In this document: piece by piece, positions 1 to 9,200 of the stretch
Layout: each line of letters starts with the position of its first letter
How positions within the stretch are numbered: the first letter of the stretch is position 1
From: CAZKUN01 sp964555935
GTDB taxonomy: Bacteria > Armatimonadota > Zipacnadia > Zipacnadales > VGFC01
DNA length: 46,291 nt
Assembly (NCBI GenBank): GCA_964555935.1
Contig: CAZKUN010000046.1
Location: 1-46,291, forward strand
Direction: 5' to 3'
Program-made: the position numbers and the translations under genes
Notes under the pieces: model-generated
What the model saw: only the letters and a program-made list of their open reading frames with translations
The model's database searches: none
Told to the model about the DNA's origin: nothing

Positions 1-1
1 T

Positions 2-436
2 CCGGCCGCCGCGATGATGGAAGTCGCGACACCCGCTCCCGCCGAAGAAGCCGCTCCGGCGACCGAAGTAAAGTACGCCGTCGGCGAGAGCACTGGGTTG
101 AGCCAGATTACGGCCGTCATCCGACCGAGCGAGCTTGACCGCGTGAAGCTGGCCCTGGAGAAGGCCGGCATCATCGGAATGACCGTGACCGACGTCCGAG
201 GCCGCGGGAAGCAAGGCGGCGTCCGCGAGCAGTTCCGCGGCACCGAGTACGTCGTCTCGCTACTGCCGAAGGTGCGGCTCGACGTGATGGTCGGCGACGA
301 CCAGGTGGACGACGCGGTCAAGGCGATCGTGGAGGGCTCTCGGACCGGTGAGGTTGGCGATGGCAAGGTCTTCGTCTTGCCGCTCCGAGATGTCGTCAGG
401 GTTCGCACGGGAGACCATGGCGTGACCGCGCTCTAG
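2..436 (+). CDS. P-II family nitrogen regulatory protein (5' end open, possibly the C-terminal part of a fusion)
   Basis: A P-II signal-transduction domain starts about 30 residues after the first ATG at 14 (SQITAVIRPSELDRVKLAL). The T-loop is GRGKQGGVREQFRGTEYVV, and its second aromatic (Tyr79 counted from the ATG at 14) aligns with the uridylylated Tyr51 of E. coli GlnB; GlnB Tyr46 is replaced by Phe. The C-terminal signature TGEVGDGKVFVLP is intact. P-II proteins bind ATP/ADP and 2-oxoglutarate and control ammonium transporters and glutamine synthetase. Normal P-II proteins are about 112 residues and begin directly at the first beta strand. Here an Ala/Pro/Glu-rich segment precedes it, and the frame stays open to the window edge with no convincing ribosome site before the ATG at 14. 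The true start may therefore lie upstream, for example in an AmtB-P-II fusion. Family certain; start uncertain. Confidence 0.88.
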   Translation, partial: PAAAMMEVATPAPAEEAAPATEVKYAVGESTGLSQITAVIRPSELDRVKLALEKAGIIGMTVTDVRGRGKQGGVREQFRGTEYVVSLLPKVRLDVMVGDDQVDDAVKAIVEGSRTGEVGDGKVFVLPLRDVVRVRTGDHGVTAL

Positions 437-496
437 ATTGGGACGCTCGACGAAGAGAGACCAAACCGCTGCACAACATAGGGAGAGGGAACTCAG

Positions 497-1159
497 ATGA
501 GAATCGCATCCTGCTTCGTACTGTCGCTAGCCGGTCTGCTGCTCGTGGGTTCGATTGCCGGGGCCACGCCGTCCAGCATCATCCTCATTCCGTCAACCGA
601 CGTCGTCGACGAGGGCGTCGTCCACATGGACCTCGACACGCTGTTCACCGTGAGCCAGGGCGGCGGCAACGCCTCCGCACTGTCGATCGGCGCGACGTAC
701 GGTGTCTTCGAAGACGTAGAGGTCGGGTTCGACTGGTTGAGCGACACGACCAACCCGCTCGTCGGCAACATCAAGTGGCAGCCCTACAGCAACGACGAGA
801 TCGCCATCGCCATCGGGGCGTGGCTCTGCGGGGACAATACGTCTAGCGGGGCCAACCAGTTCTACGGTCTCGTGAGCTACGATAGCGACATCGGGCGCTT
901 CGCTGCTGGCGGCGCGTTCGGTAGCAAGACCAACCTTGGCATGGATGAGAACCAGCTCTGGCTGAGTTACGACAAGGCGCTGGACGATGAGTGGTGGGTC
1001 GGCGCGGACTACGTCAGCGGCGACAGTTGGCTGGGGAGCCTCAACGTCGGCGTCGGCTATGCGGTGGCCGACAACGCCGGACTGATCCTTGGCTACAACA
1101 GCTACAATGCCGGCGGCCCAGGCACTCTGACGATGCAGGTTGACGTCAACTTCAACTGA
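497..1159 (+). CDS. Secreted beta-barrel-like envelope protein of unknown function
   Basis: The 220-residue product starts with a Sec signal peptide (MRIASCFVLSLAGLLLVGSIAGA, cleavage probably after AGA). The remainder is a succession of short amphipathic strands rich in Gly, Trp, Tyr and Asp, such as VEVGFDWLSD, IAIAIGAWL, YGLVSYDSD and WVGADYVSGD, ending MQVDVNFN. This alternation, with almost no helical hydrophobic stretch after the signal, resembles a small outer-membrane porin-like barrel. The final residue is Asn after Phe rather than the classical terminal Phe. The ATG at 497 follows the purine-rich GGGAGAGGGAACTCAG, which supports this start. No named family was recognised. It stands alone between the P-II gene and a strong terminator hairpin. 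Its envelope location is inferred from the signal and strand pattern. Confidence 0.75.
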   Translation: MRIASCFVLSLAGLLLVGSIAGATPSSIILIPSTDVVDEGVVHMDLDTLFTVSQGGGNASALSIGATYGVFEDVEVGFDWLSDTTNPLVGNIKWQPYSNDEIAIAIGAWLCGDNTSSGANQFYGLVSYDSDIGRFAAGGAFGSKTNLGMDENQLWLSYDKALDDEWWVGADYVSGDSWLGSLNVGVGYAVADNAGLILGYNSYNAGGPGTLTMQVDVNFN

Positions 1160-1183
1160 GAAGGTGTGGTACAGCGCAAACAG

Positions 1184-1216
1184 ACGCGGCCGGGAGCATC
1201 CAGCTCCCGGCCGCGT
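1184..1216. terminator. Strong hairpin between convergent genes
   Basis: A perfect 14-bp inverted repeat (arms 1184-1197 and 1203-1216, loop ATCCA) lies between the stop of the plus-strand barrel gene and the stop of the minus-strand acyl-CoA ligase. There is no long T tract, but the GC-rich stem and position fit a bidirectional terminator. Confidence 0.7.
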
Positions 1217-1236
1217 GGTGTTCTGTGTTCGGCGCG

Positions 1237-2766
1237 TTACGCGAGCTGTCGCTTGAGCACCTTGCCCGACGGGTTCCGCGGCAACTCCGATCGGAACTCC
1301 ACTATCTGCGGCACCTTGTAGCTGGCGAGGTGCTGCGAGCAGTGGCGCTTCACATCGGCCTCGGTCAGCTCCTCGCCCTCCTCGGGGACGATGACAGCCT
1401 TCACCAGCTCCCCGAGATAGGCGCGCACGCCCGTAGCCTCGACGCCGACCACCGCGACCTCCATCACCTTGCCGTGGCCCATGACGATCGCCTCCACCTC
1501 ATTGGCGTAGACATTCTCGCCGCCGACGATGATCATGTCCTTGGAGCGCCCGCGCAGGTGCAGGTACCCGTCGCCGTCGACCATGGCGAGGTCGCCGGTG
1601 TGGAACCACCCATCCTTGATCGATTCATCCAATAGCCCCGGGCGGTTCCAGTAGCCATTCACCACGTTCTCGCGGCGGAAGCATAGCTCGCCGATCTCCC
1701 CCGGCCCGAGCGCGTTGCCTTGGTCGTCGGCGATCATCACGCCGATGTCGGGCAGGGCCTTGCCAACGGAATCGGGCCGGTTCAGCGCATCCGGCGAGGG
1801 CAGCACGTGCGTCACGGACGTGGTCTCTGTCAGGCCGAAGAAATTGCGCGTCTCCACCCAGGGCAGCCGCTCGCGGAGCCGCCCGATTGTCTGCGACGGC
1901 ATGGTTGCACCGGCATAGGCCACAACCTTCAGGCTCGAGAAATCGTAGCTCTCGAAGCCCTTCATAGTCACGAGGAAGTGGAACAGCGTCGGCACGCCGA
2001 TGAAGTTCGTCACCTTGTGCTCTTGGATGAGCTGGGCGACCTCGGCGATTTGCGGCCGGGGCGCGATGCAGAGGGTCGACCCGAGGTACGCTGACGACGG
2101 CATGAGGCTGTACAGCGGCGTGCAATGGAACATCGGCACCACGAGCATGTGGACGTCTTCGTGCCGGAAGCTGTGGGCTACCAGGCAGTTCTTGACGTTG
2201 AACATGATGTTTCCGTGGTCCATCAGCGCGCCCTTGGGCTGACCGGTCGTGCCCGACGTATAGGCGATCACCGCGAGATCGTCGGTCGTGGTTGTCTCGG
2301 GCTCTGGCGCTGATTCGTCGCCCTCGACAAGCGTCTCCCACGTCATCTGTCCGTCGAGTTCGAAGTCGCACGTGACGAGGGGCTGGTCGCGCCCCTCGAG
2401 GGCCGGCTCGATGGCCGCCCACACGCTCTTATGCACGAGCAGTGCTTTCGCGTCCGCGTTCTCAACGACGAACTGCATCTCCTCGGCGCGGAGTCGCGTG
2501 TTCAGCGGGACGATGACGCCGCCGGACAGGATCGCGGCCCAGTACGTGATGAAGAACTCGATGCAGTTTGGCAGCGCCACTGCGACGCGGTCGCCTTTGG
2601 CCAGTCCGAACTTCGACCGAAGCACCTGCGCGGCCTTGATGATGGTCTCATTCAGGTCGCCGTAGGAGTACTCTTGCCCCTCGTAGATGACGGCGACCTT
2701 GCGTGGAAACTTGTCGACGACGTTCGCCCAGACTTCCGGCAGCGTGTCCAGCGGGATGCCGTTCAT
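1237..2766 (-). CDS. Acyl-CoA synthetase / long-chain fatty-acid-CoA ligase-like (AMP-binding family)
   Basis: This 509-residue member of the adenylate-forming ANL superfamily would activate a carboxylic acid to its acyl-AMP and then its CoA thioester in the cytoplasm. The P-loop YTSGTTGQPKG is at about residues 169-179. The TGD motif in GWFHTGDLAMVDGDGYLHLR and the hinge SKDMIIVGGENVYANEVE follow at about 385-425. The C-terminal catalytic lysine is in NPSGKVLKRQL (Lys502). Length and motif order are complete for a fatty-acyl or medium-chain CoA ligase. The start has AGAGGG about eight bases upstream. The acid substrate cannot be read from sequence. A nitrilase-family gene lies 63 bp upstream on the same strand, so the two are probably co-transcribed. 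Family call secure; substrate unknown. Confidence 0.93.
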   Translation of the reverse strand: MNGIPLDTLPEVWANVVDKFPRKVAVIYEGQEYSYGDLNETIIKAAQVLRSKFGLAKGDRVAVALPNCIEFFITYWAAILSGGVIVPLNTRLRAEEMQFVVENADAKALLVHKSVWAAIEPALEGRDQPLVTCDFELDGQMTWETLVEGDESAPEPETTTTDDLAVIAYTSGTTGQPKGALMDHGNIMFNVKNCLVAHSFRHEDVHMLVVPMFHCTPLYSLMPSSAYLGSTLCIAPRPQIAEVAQLIQEHKVTNFIGVPTLFHFLVTMKGFESYDFSSLKVVAYAGATMPSQTIGRLRERLPWVETRNFFGLTETTSVTHVLPSPDALNRPDSVGKALPDIGVMIADDQGNALGPGEIGELCFRRENVVNGYWNRPGLLDESIKDGWFHTGDLAMVDGDGYLHLRGRSKDMIIVGGENVYANEVEAIVMGHGKVMEVAVVGVEATGVRAYLGELVKAVIVPEEGEELTEADVKRHCSQHLASYKVPQIVEFRSELPRNPSGKVLKRQLA

Positions 2767-2829
2767 GCTCGTACCCTCTCAGCCTCGATTTGCATGGTGG
2801 ACGCTTCGCTTCTGACAGGCGGGGGGCCT

Positions 2830-3567
2830 TCATCCAGGCAGGGCGACGTCGCAGCAGTAGCGCTGCTCGCCATCAATCGGCGCCTGGCAGATCCACTCGC
2901 CGCTGGGGGCGAGAACCCCGGACGGGCAGTTCACGCCTGAATCTCGCGCGAGGTTGGCAGTGGCGACAACGACGCCCGCGTGCTTGGCGCGCAATATCAG
3001 GTTGCCGATATGGAATTGGGAGTGTCGGAGATCCGGTCCGGATGCGATGGCGTGGAAGATGACCTGAGCGCCCAACTCCCCGAGCCGCGCCGGGAGCTTC
3101 CCGTCTGGGATCTCCGTGCAGGTGGGATTGCACCAGTAGTCGTTGCAGATGAGGCAGCCGAACGTCAGCCCGCCGACGGTCCAGGTCCGCAGCTCTTCGC
3201 CCGGCGCAAACTGCTCCTCGTCGCCGGTGGTCAGGATCGTCTTGGCATGTGCCCCGAGGCATTCGCCATCCGGCGAGTAGACGCGTGCCTGGTTGTAGCA
3301 CTTGCCATCGATCCACTCGCCCGAGCCGATCAGCCCGCATACGCCGACCTCCCGACACGCCTCGGCGATGCGCTCGTGCGCGGCATCGGCCTCGTCCCGC
3401 GACCAGCGGTTGTGGTAGCCCGTCACGACCATCTCGGGCGTGATGAGGAACTGCGCGCCCTCACTGCCCGCCCACTGGATCGATTCGACGACCTTCGAGG
3501 CGTTGTCGGCGATACTCTCCGTGCATGGGATCTGCACGCCGGCGATTCGGACCGTGTCTCTGCTCAT
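2830..3567 (-). CDS. Carbon-nitrogen hydrolase (nitrilase superfamily)
   Basis: The nitrilase fold triad is visible: Glu45 in LITPEMVVTGY, Lys109 in AHAKTILT and Cys141 in CLICNDYWCNP. Such enzymes hydrolyse amide or nitrile C-N bonds through a cysteine thioester. The frame extends 39 residues further upstream, but the ATG at 3567 is preceded by AGGTGATCCTG and starts the conserved first strand (MSRDTVRIAGVQIP), so that start is preferred; the product is 245 residues. The segment after the nucleophile (NDYWCNP) departs from the usual CYDxRFPE wording, and an extra Cys lies five residues after the catalytic one, so the substrate class is unclear. It is upstream of the acyl-CoA ligase on the same strand and divergent from the MFS permease. 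Amidase activity is a family inference. Confidence 0.9.
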   Translation of the reverse strand: MSRDTVRIAGVQIPCTESIADNASKVVESIQWAGSEGAQFLITPEMVVTGYHNRWSRDEADAAHERIAEACREVGVCGLIGSGEWIDGKCYNQARVYSPDGECLGAHAKTILTTGDEEQFAPGEELRTWTVGGLTFGCLICNDYWCNPTCTEIPDGKLPARLGELGAQVIFHAIASGPDLRHSQFHIGNLILRAKHAGVVVATANLARDSGVNCPSGVLAPSGEWICQAPIDGEQRYCCDVALPG

Positions 3568-3705
3568 CAGGATCACCTGGTGACACGTTTCGCCGTCAGC
3601 CCTACCGCGCTCCTTCGCGCGGAGGAGGTAGGTTGCGCGCACGGGCGAAGTATCTCGGGTCGCGGTCATTGGCCGCCGACGCAATCAGTTTGGAGGCAAC
3701 ACCGA
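3568..3705. promoter_or_regulatory. Divergent promoter region between nitrilase and MFS genes
   Basis: This 138-bp region separates two divergent starts and must hold promoters for both. An imperfect dyad spans 3601-3632: CCTACC pairs with GGTAGG, with a GC-rich inner stem. It could be an operator or an mRNA hairpin. The MFS ribosome site (GGAGG at about 3692-3696) is clear. No -35/-10 pair is convincing by eye. Confidence 0.3.
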
Positions 3706-5043
3706 ATGGCTCAAGAGCCTATTGTTGAGGAAGTTGTAGACCAGAAAGGTCCGGGGGGCACGGGTCTCTACATGCGCCTGTCGGGGATGATGTACCTGCA
3801 GTTTGCCGTGTGGGGCGCGTGGGCGGTCATGATCGCAATCCATATGACCAACCTCAAGTTCACCGGCTTCCAGATCGGCCTCGTGTTCGGCACCACGGCG
3901 TTTGGCGCGCTGATCTCGCCGATTGTCGGAGGCTGGCTCGCGGACCGTCTCATGCCGAGCCAGTATTTCGCCGCGATTTGCCACTTCCTCGGCGCTGTCC
4001 CGCTCGTGATCGCGTGGAACCAGACCGAGTTCTGGCCGCTGTGGGGATGCATCCTCGCGCACGCGGTGCTCTACATGCCGACCATCGCTCTCACGAACAC
4101 AATCGCCTTCCACCACATGGGTGACTCCGAGAAGTTCGGCAACATCCGTGTCTGGGGCACGATCGGCTGGATCTGCGTTCAGGTCTTCCTCGGGATCTAT
4201 GTCGAGGCATGGCACAAGACCAACCCCGAGATTTCCCACGCCGGCGATTGCTTGCTGATCGCCGCGGTGATGGGCGTCATGATGGGGGCCTACTGCCTGA
4301 CGCTTCCGAATACGCCGCCAGCCAAGGAGGCCAAGAACCCCTACGCCTTCCTTGAGGCGCTCAAGCTGATGTCTGACCGGAACTTCGCGGTCATTCTCGT
4401 CATCTCTTTCATCGTCGGCATCGAGCTGCCGTTCTACTACAATCTGACCCCAGTGTTCTTCAGCGACGGCGTGACTGGTGTGGGCCTATCGGAGGGGCAG
4501 GCGCAGTTGGCGCAGGTCCTCGGTCAGGTCGGCGAGGTCGGGCTCATGGTCCTCTTGTGGCCATGCATCAAGAAGTTCGGGATGCGGACCACGATCTTCC
4601 TCGGCATCCTCGGCTGGCCCGTCCGCTACGCCATCTTCGCGATTGGTCAGCCCACATCGCTCGTCATCGCCGCGCAGACGCTCCACGGCATCTGCTACTC
4701 GTTCTTCTTTGTCGGTGGGATGATCGCCATCGAGCGGCTCGCGCACAAGGACATCCGAGCCAGCGCCCAGGGCCTGCTTGTCTTCGCAACCAACGGGCTT
4801 GGGATGCTCATCGGCCACTTCGCCTCCGGATCGATCCACGACTTCTTCAAGGTCACGGTGGATGGCCAGGAGGGTTGGGATTGGCCGAAGATCTTCATGG
4901 TGCCGATCGCCATCACTATACTGGCTGGCATCGCCTTCGTGATCATGTTCAAGGAGAAGGCCTTCAGAGACCGCGCGAAACAGGTCGAGATCGAAGATGG
5001 CGAGGTCCAGGTGGAAGAACTCGCCACCGGCTTCCCGGAATAG
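3706..5043 (+). CDS. MFS permease of the nucleoside:H+ symporter (NHS) type
   Basis: A 445-residue polytopic inner-membrane protein with about twelve hydrophobic segments, starting LSGMMYLQFAVWGAWAVMIAI. The sequence around GFQIGLVFGTTAFGALISPIVGGWLADR carries the MFS loop 2-3 motif (GGWLADR). FGNIRVWGTIGWI matches the wording of the NupG/XapB/YegT-like nucleoside symporter family. A longer frame begins near 2980, but the ATG at 3706 has GGAGG nine bases upstream, and the sequence before it runs antisense through the nitrilase gene. The acidic, non-hydrophobic tail (QVEIEDGEVQVEELATG) is cytoplasmic. Members of this family in glycan-degrading phyla often sit near catabolic genes, so the substrate may be a nucleoside or a small glycoside. 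That assignment is inference. Confidence 0.9.
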   Translation: MAQEPIVEEVVDQKGPGGTGLYMRLSGMMYLQFAVWGAWAVMIAIHMTNLKFTGFQIGLVFGTTAFGALISPIVGGWLADRLMPSQYFAAICHFLGAVPLVIAWNQTEFWPLWGCILAHAVLYMPTIALTNTIAFHHMGDSEKFGNIRVWGTIGWICVQVFLGIYVEAWHKTNPEISHAGDCLLIAAVMGVMMGAYCLTLPNTPPAKEAKNPYAFLEALKLMSDRNFAVILVISFIVGIELPFYYNLTPVFFSDGVTGVGLSEGQAQLAQVLGQVGEVGLMVLLWPCIKKFGMRTTIFLGILGWPVRYAIFAIGQPTSLVIAAQTLHGICYSFFFVGGMIAIERLAHKDIRASAQGLLVFATNGLGMLIGHFASGSIHDFFKVTVDGQEGWDWPKIFMVPIAITILAGIAFVIMFKEKAFRDRAKQVEIEDGEVQVEELATGFPE

Positions 5044-5074
5044 CCGACATACCCGCACTGACAGCGACTGTATT

Positions 5075-5098
5075 GCCCGGCGCGAGTATCGGCCGGGC
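5075..5098 (+). terminator. Possible terminator after the MFS gene
   Basis: A 7-bp GC stem (arms 5075-5081 and 5092-5098, ten-base loop) lies 32 bases after the MFS stop. It has no downstream T tract. The rest of 5044-5211 holds no gene that I can see. Confidence 0.35.
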
Positions 5099-5211
5099 GA
5101 TGTGCGTTCTGAGCGCGAAATGAGCTGCAACAGAGGCGCTCCGGTAATCGTCACCGTATATAGGGGCAGGAGATAACCGCCGGGGTGTCCGGCGCACTGG
5201 GAGGTCACGTG

Positions 5212-6153
5212 ATGACAAGAGTTATGGCGATCGTCTGCATTTTGGCGTTCGTGGTGGTGGGGACCCCGGCGATGTCGCAGCCCGCAGCCCCGGCGGCGCC
5301 AGCGGCGCCAGCGGCGCCGGCAGAAGCGGGGGGCGCCGCACCGGTAGCGGCGGAGGAGGGAGCAGCGGCCTTAGAGCCAGCTCCGCCGATGGATCCGATT
5401 GAGTTGGCGCGTCAGATGGGAGCCGATGAAGAGGACATCATGATGCTGCAGCTCATGGGCCAGGCCATGGGCGATGATATGGGCCCAATCATGATGCTGA
5501 TGATGATGGGCGGCGGCAACATCGACGACGACATGCTGCTCCTCATGTTGCTGGGGAGAGCTGTGAACAACAAGGCCTCGGCGACCGAGATCCACGACAA
5601 CGTGCTGCTCATCGTTGAGGAGGGCAAGGTCTATCGGGTGGACCTCGCGACGGGCGAGACGCTGGCGCCCATACCGTACCGGCCCAAGGCTCAGATGGGC
5701 ATCCCTCCTGAGATGGCGGGGATGATCGACCAGGCGCGCGAGAAGGCGATGGCTCAGGCCGCTATGAGCAACATGAAACAGCTCTGCCTCGGCGCGATGA
5801 TGTACGTTCAGGACTGGGATGGGGTCTTGCCCGCCGAGGACTGGACGAACGAGTTGGATCCGTACATCAAGAACCGCGCCATCTACGCGTGCCCGGGCGC
5901 GCCGGAGCTTGAGATTGGGGTCGCGCTCAACGAGGCGTTGGCGGGCGCGAGGCTGGGTGATCTGCCGAAGCCGGCCGAGACGGTGCTCTTCTTCTCGTCC
6001 GACAATGGAATCGATATACCCTTCGGCGGCCCCGACTCGGTCGCGCCGGGCCGGTTCGCAGGTAGGGTCACGGTTGGCTTTGCGGATGGACACACCCAGA
6101 TGATGAGGCCTGATGAGGTGAAGAGGCAGCTCGAGAAGAATCCGTTTGAGTGA
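5212..6153 (+). CDS. Secreted Met-rich protein with a pilin-like (DUF1559-like) C-terminal domain
   Basis: A 313-residue product with a Sec signal (TRVMAIVCILAFVVVGTPAMSQ), then an Ala/Pro repeat linker encoded by tandem GCGGCGCCA units. Next comes an acidic segment with about fourteen Met residues in 55, including IMMLMMMGGGNIDDDMLLLM. The C-terminal half (NMKQLCLGAMMYVQDWDGVLP and CPGAPE, ending VGFADGHTQMM) matches the globular part of the pilin-like DUF1559 family. It lacks the hydrophobic prepilin helix and the canonical His of H-x9-DG. It is therefore exported by Sec rather than by a type II/IV pilin system. The start at 5212 is preferred to the GTG at 5185 because GGGAGG precedes the ATG. 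Function unknown; metal binding by the Met tract is only a possibility. Confidence 0.8.
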   Translation: MTRVMAIVCILAFVVVGTPAMSQPAAPAAPAAPAAPAEAGGAAPVAAEEGAAALEPAPPMDPIELARQMGADEEDIMMLQLMGQAMGDDMGPIMMLMMMGGGNIDDDMLLLMLLGRAVNNKASATEIHDNVLLIVEEGKVYRVDLATGETLAPIPYRPKAQMGIPPEMAGMIDQAREKAMAQAAMSNMKQLCLGAMMYVQDWDGVLPAEDWTNELDPYIKNRAIYACPGAPELEIGVALNEALAGARLGDLPKPAETVLFFSSDNGIDIPFGGPDSVAPGRFAGRVTVGFADGHTQMMRPDEVKRQLEKNPFE

Positions 6154-6178
6154 TCGCGCAGCGGATCTGATCGCCACC

Positions 6179-6214
6179 ACAGCCTCGCCGCCACGACCTG
6201 TGACGCGAGGCTGT
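6179..6214. terminator. Terminator hairpin between convergent genes
   Basis: A 10-bp perfect inverted repeat (arms 6179-6188 and 6205-6214) with a 16-base loop, followed by TTGCTTTCCC. It lies between the Met-rich secreted protein and the convergent heparinase-like lyase. Confidence 0.6.
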
Positions 6215-6249
6215 TTGCTTTCCCGGGCGCTCGTCGCTGAACCGTCTGA

Positions 6250-9200
6250 TTACTCAGGCAGCTTCAGATCTGCTTCGCAGGTGGTGAGGATCTCCCAGGT
6301 GCCATTGTCTCGTCGCGTCGCGGAAACGTGGTTGGGGATCCTGAACGTCGCGCCGACCTCGAAGTTGTAGGTGTAGCCGGAATCGTAGTCCTTGCCATCG
6401 ATGAAGCCCCGGACCAGCGTGACGTCTCCCACTGAGACAGCCGTTCGTCCATCGACCACCTTGACTGCCTCGATGCGATAGACCGCGTTGCGCGCGCGGT
6501 CATTGTCGATGATTATCTCCTGCCCAATCAAGCCTTCGACCGGCAGCTCCGCATCGACGTAGATGAGGTTCTTGTCGCTCATCTCGTGGTCGAAGTCGAT
6601 GACCGTGCCTGCATGCGCATCCGCCTCGCAGGTGAGTTCAAAGTCGCCGAGTACGAGGCGAGTGCCCGCGATGAGAGTGGCTTCCTCCACCACTCCGTCG
6701 CGCGTCCGGATCAGACCAAGCGCCCCGGCGCAGGCGGGGCCGTCCGTAACAGCGACCTCAACGGCCGGATCGGCGCTCGTCAGCAGGTAGTCCACCGTGC
6801 CGTCGGCCAGCACCACGCGGAGGGCCGCGGATTGGTCATCATCAGCCGGCATCCGCTCGACGCTCTCAATGAGAGGCGCGCCCGCGTATGGCTCCAATAC
6901 CGAGACGAAGTTGCTCGCGAGATTCTCACCGACGCGATGGGCCAAGGCATACGTCAGATGCCTCGGGTTCGTGCCCTTGTTCTGCGGGGGATCGCCGTGG
7001 GCCAGGGCGATGTCATCGAGCTGGCTGAGGAACCAACAGCGGAGCCGAACATCCGCGGGCTCTTGTCCGGGAACGCGACCGGGATTGATGCTCCAGTCCA
7101 GCGTCCAGCTCGCCGGAGGGCTGTCGTCGCGGCGCACATCATACAGCCACGCGAACGCATCACCAGGGCCGTCAATCTCGGTGCCGAACTCGACCTCTGG
7201 CCCGGCGTAGGTGCCGCCGTCCTGAGCGACGAGTGAGAGCCCGTCGGATGAGACCTCGCCCTCATGCCCGTGGAAGCTCAACAGGTGATCGTCGCCGCCC
7301 ACGCACCGGAACACGTCGAGCACGTATCCGCCATCTCCGACGGGGATGAGAGCCAGCATCCGACGGTATTCGTCCACACCGTAGACGCCGCCGCCGTCGA
7401 TCTCGAAGGCCTTGAGCCCGGGCAGGTCCTTGAAGAAATGAGGGTGGCCGACCCAGTTCGTCGTCTGTCGCGCGCCATTGACGATCACAGTATTGTGGCT
7501 GAGCGTGTTGTTGGTCCAGTGGGCGCGCTTGGGCCAGCGCGTGGCGAACTCGGGGTAGCCAAGGTCGGGCATGAGGTCCACGCCGAACGCGTACAGCCCC
7601 ATATTCAGTCGGTCCGCGTGGCCGTGGCCCCTGTTGCGCCCGTAGTAGACGTAAGCCGCCGTGCCCGTCTTGCCCTCGCCGATCTCAATCGACGCCAGCC
7701 CGTATCCGGCCATGTGGTCGCTGCCGGTGGATGGATCGCCCGCCGCCGCCACGATGGCATCAATCTCCTTGGGCAGCTCCTCGGGCTCGGGGTCGTAGAT
7801 CGACCCGAGCAGACCCTCGCTCGAGTTCCCGTTGGCCTGCCACGCCGCGATGGCGAACTCAGGACGCTTCGTGTATCGGAATCCACGCAGAATGAACGAC
7901 GGCGTCACCTGTACCTTGCCGATGCTGCCCGTGCGGCCCGAGTCGCCCGTGTTGGGGGTGGTGTAGTTCAGCACCAACATGCGCTGGGCGGCGGTGAAGG
8001 TCTTGCGGAACTGCGGGAAGTCGCGATAGACGTCGTGACGGTCGTAGCCGTCGTAGTCGGCGACCAGATCCGCCACTTTGCCGATGTTGCTGCCCCAACT
8101 GAGCGCGTAACCTGGTCCCGCCTCCGCGCCCACGCCGTCGCGGTCGATGCCGCCTACGACAACCGACGGCACGTGCCCGCCGGCGGGCGTGAAGATCCAG
8201 TCCAGCCACTCGCTCGTCTCGGGTTCCTGATCCAGCGCGATGGCGCAACGAGCCATGGCGCTCTGGTGCATGCCCTCGTTGCCCCACGCCTGCTTGTTGA
8301 GAACAGCATTTGCCCCCTCGCGCAGGATGTGGTCGTCGAGGTGATTGCAGAACGACTCGTGGTCGGTGACTGGCGTCGGGAGCTTGCAGGTGGTCGATTT
8401 CTCGGCCAAGAAGGCGAACAACTCGTCGTCATCCGCCACGCCCAGCTTGATCCGGTCATACGCTTCCGCAAGCGTCGAGACCGTGCCCGTCTCCCAAATG
8501 CGCCCCTGGATCTTGCCCATGTTGCTGCCGCCGTCGGAGTGGAACCAGCCCCGTTCTGCGTAAGGCGCCCAGTCCATATCGGGATACACGTCCGCGACGC
8601 GGTTCAGCAATATGGCGCACTTGTGCGCGTAGATCTGCTCGCCCGTCAGGATGTACGCCCCGCTGAGGTCGCGGGCGGCCGACAGCAGCTTCACCCAGAG
8701 CCCGGAGTGACCGTAGTAGCCGATGTAACGGTGCTCGAATCCCTCATCGTCATGGTAGCCGAAGCCGTCATCGACGCCGAACTCGTGCAGCGGATCGTTC
8801 GGGTCGGGGTGCTCGGCGTTGAAGAGCAGCGATCGATCTCCGAGGTCGACGTCAAACAGCCCTTGCTCGTCGAGCGCGCTCTCGTAGAACGCCGCGAAGT
8901 CGTTCTTGGGGTAGATCTCATCGCAGCTCGGGCACTTGATCTTCCATGCCATCGTCAGGCAGTCGGGCTTGTAGGGGTAGTTGCCGAAGTTGAAGACATC
9001 GTCCCCGCAGTTGATGCACCCCATCCGTTTGCCGCGCGTCATGGTAACGTCGATGCACCGAGGCGTGTCCTGCCCGACGACGAGTCTCCACAGCGCCTCG
9101 TCCTCCAGCGCGACCCAACGCTTCGCGCGGTTGATGGCCCGGTCGCGCTGGCCTTGCGCCCACGGGTAGCGTTCGATGTTCCTACGCGCGTTGGCGATCA

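Noticed and set aside
2980..3705. Upstream extension of the MFS frame
   Set aside because: It runs antisense to the nitrilase gene, is not membrane-like, and the ATG at 3706 has a strong ribosome site.
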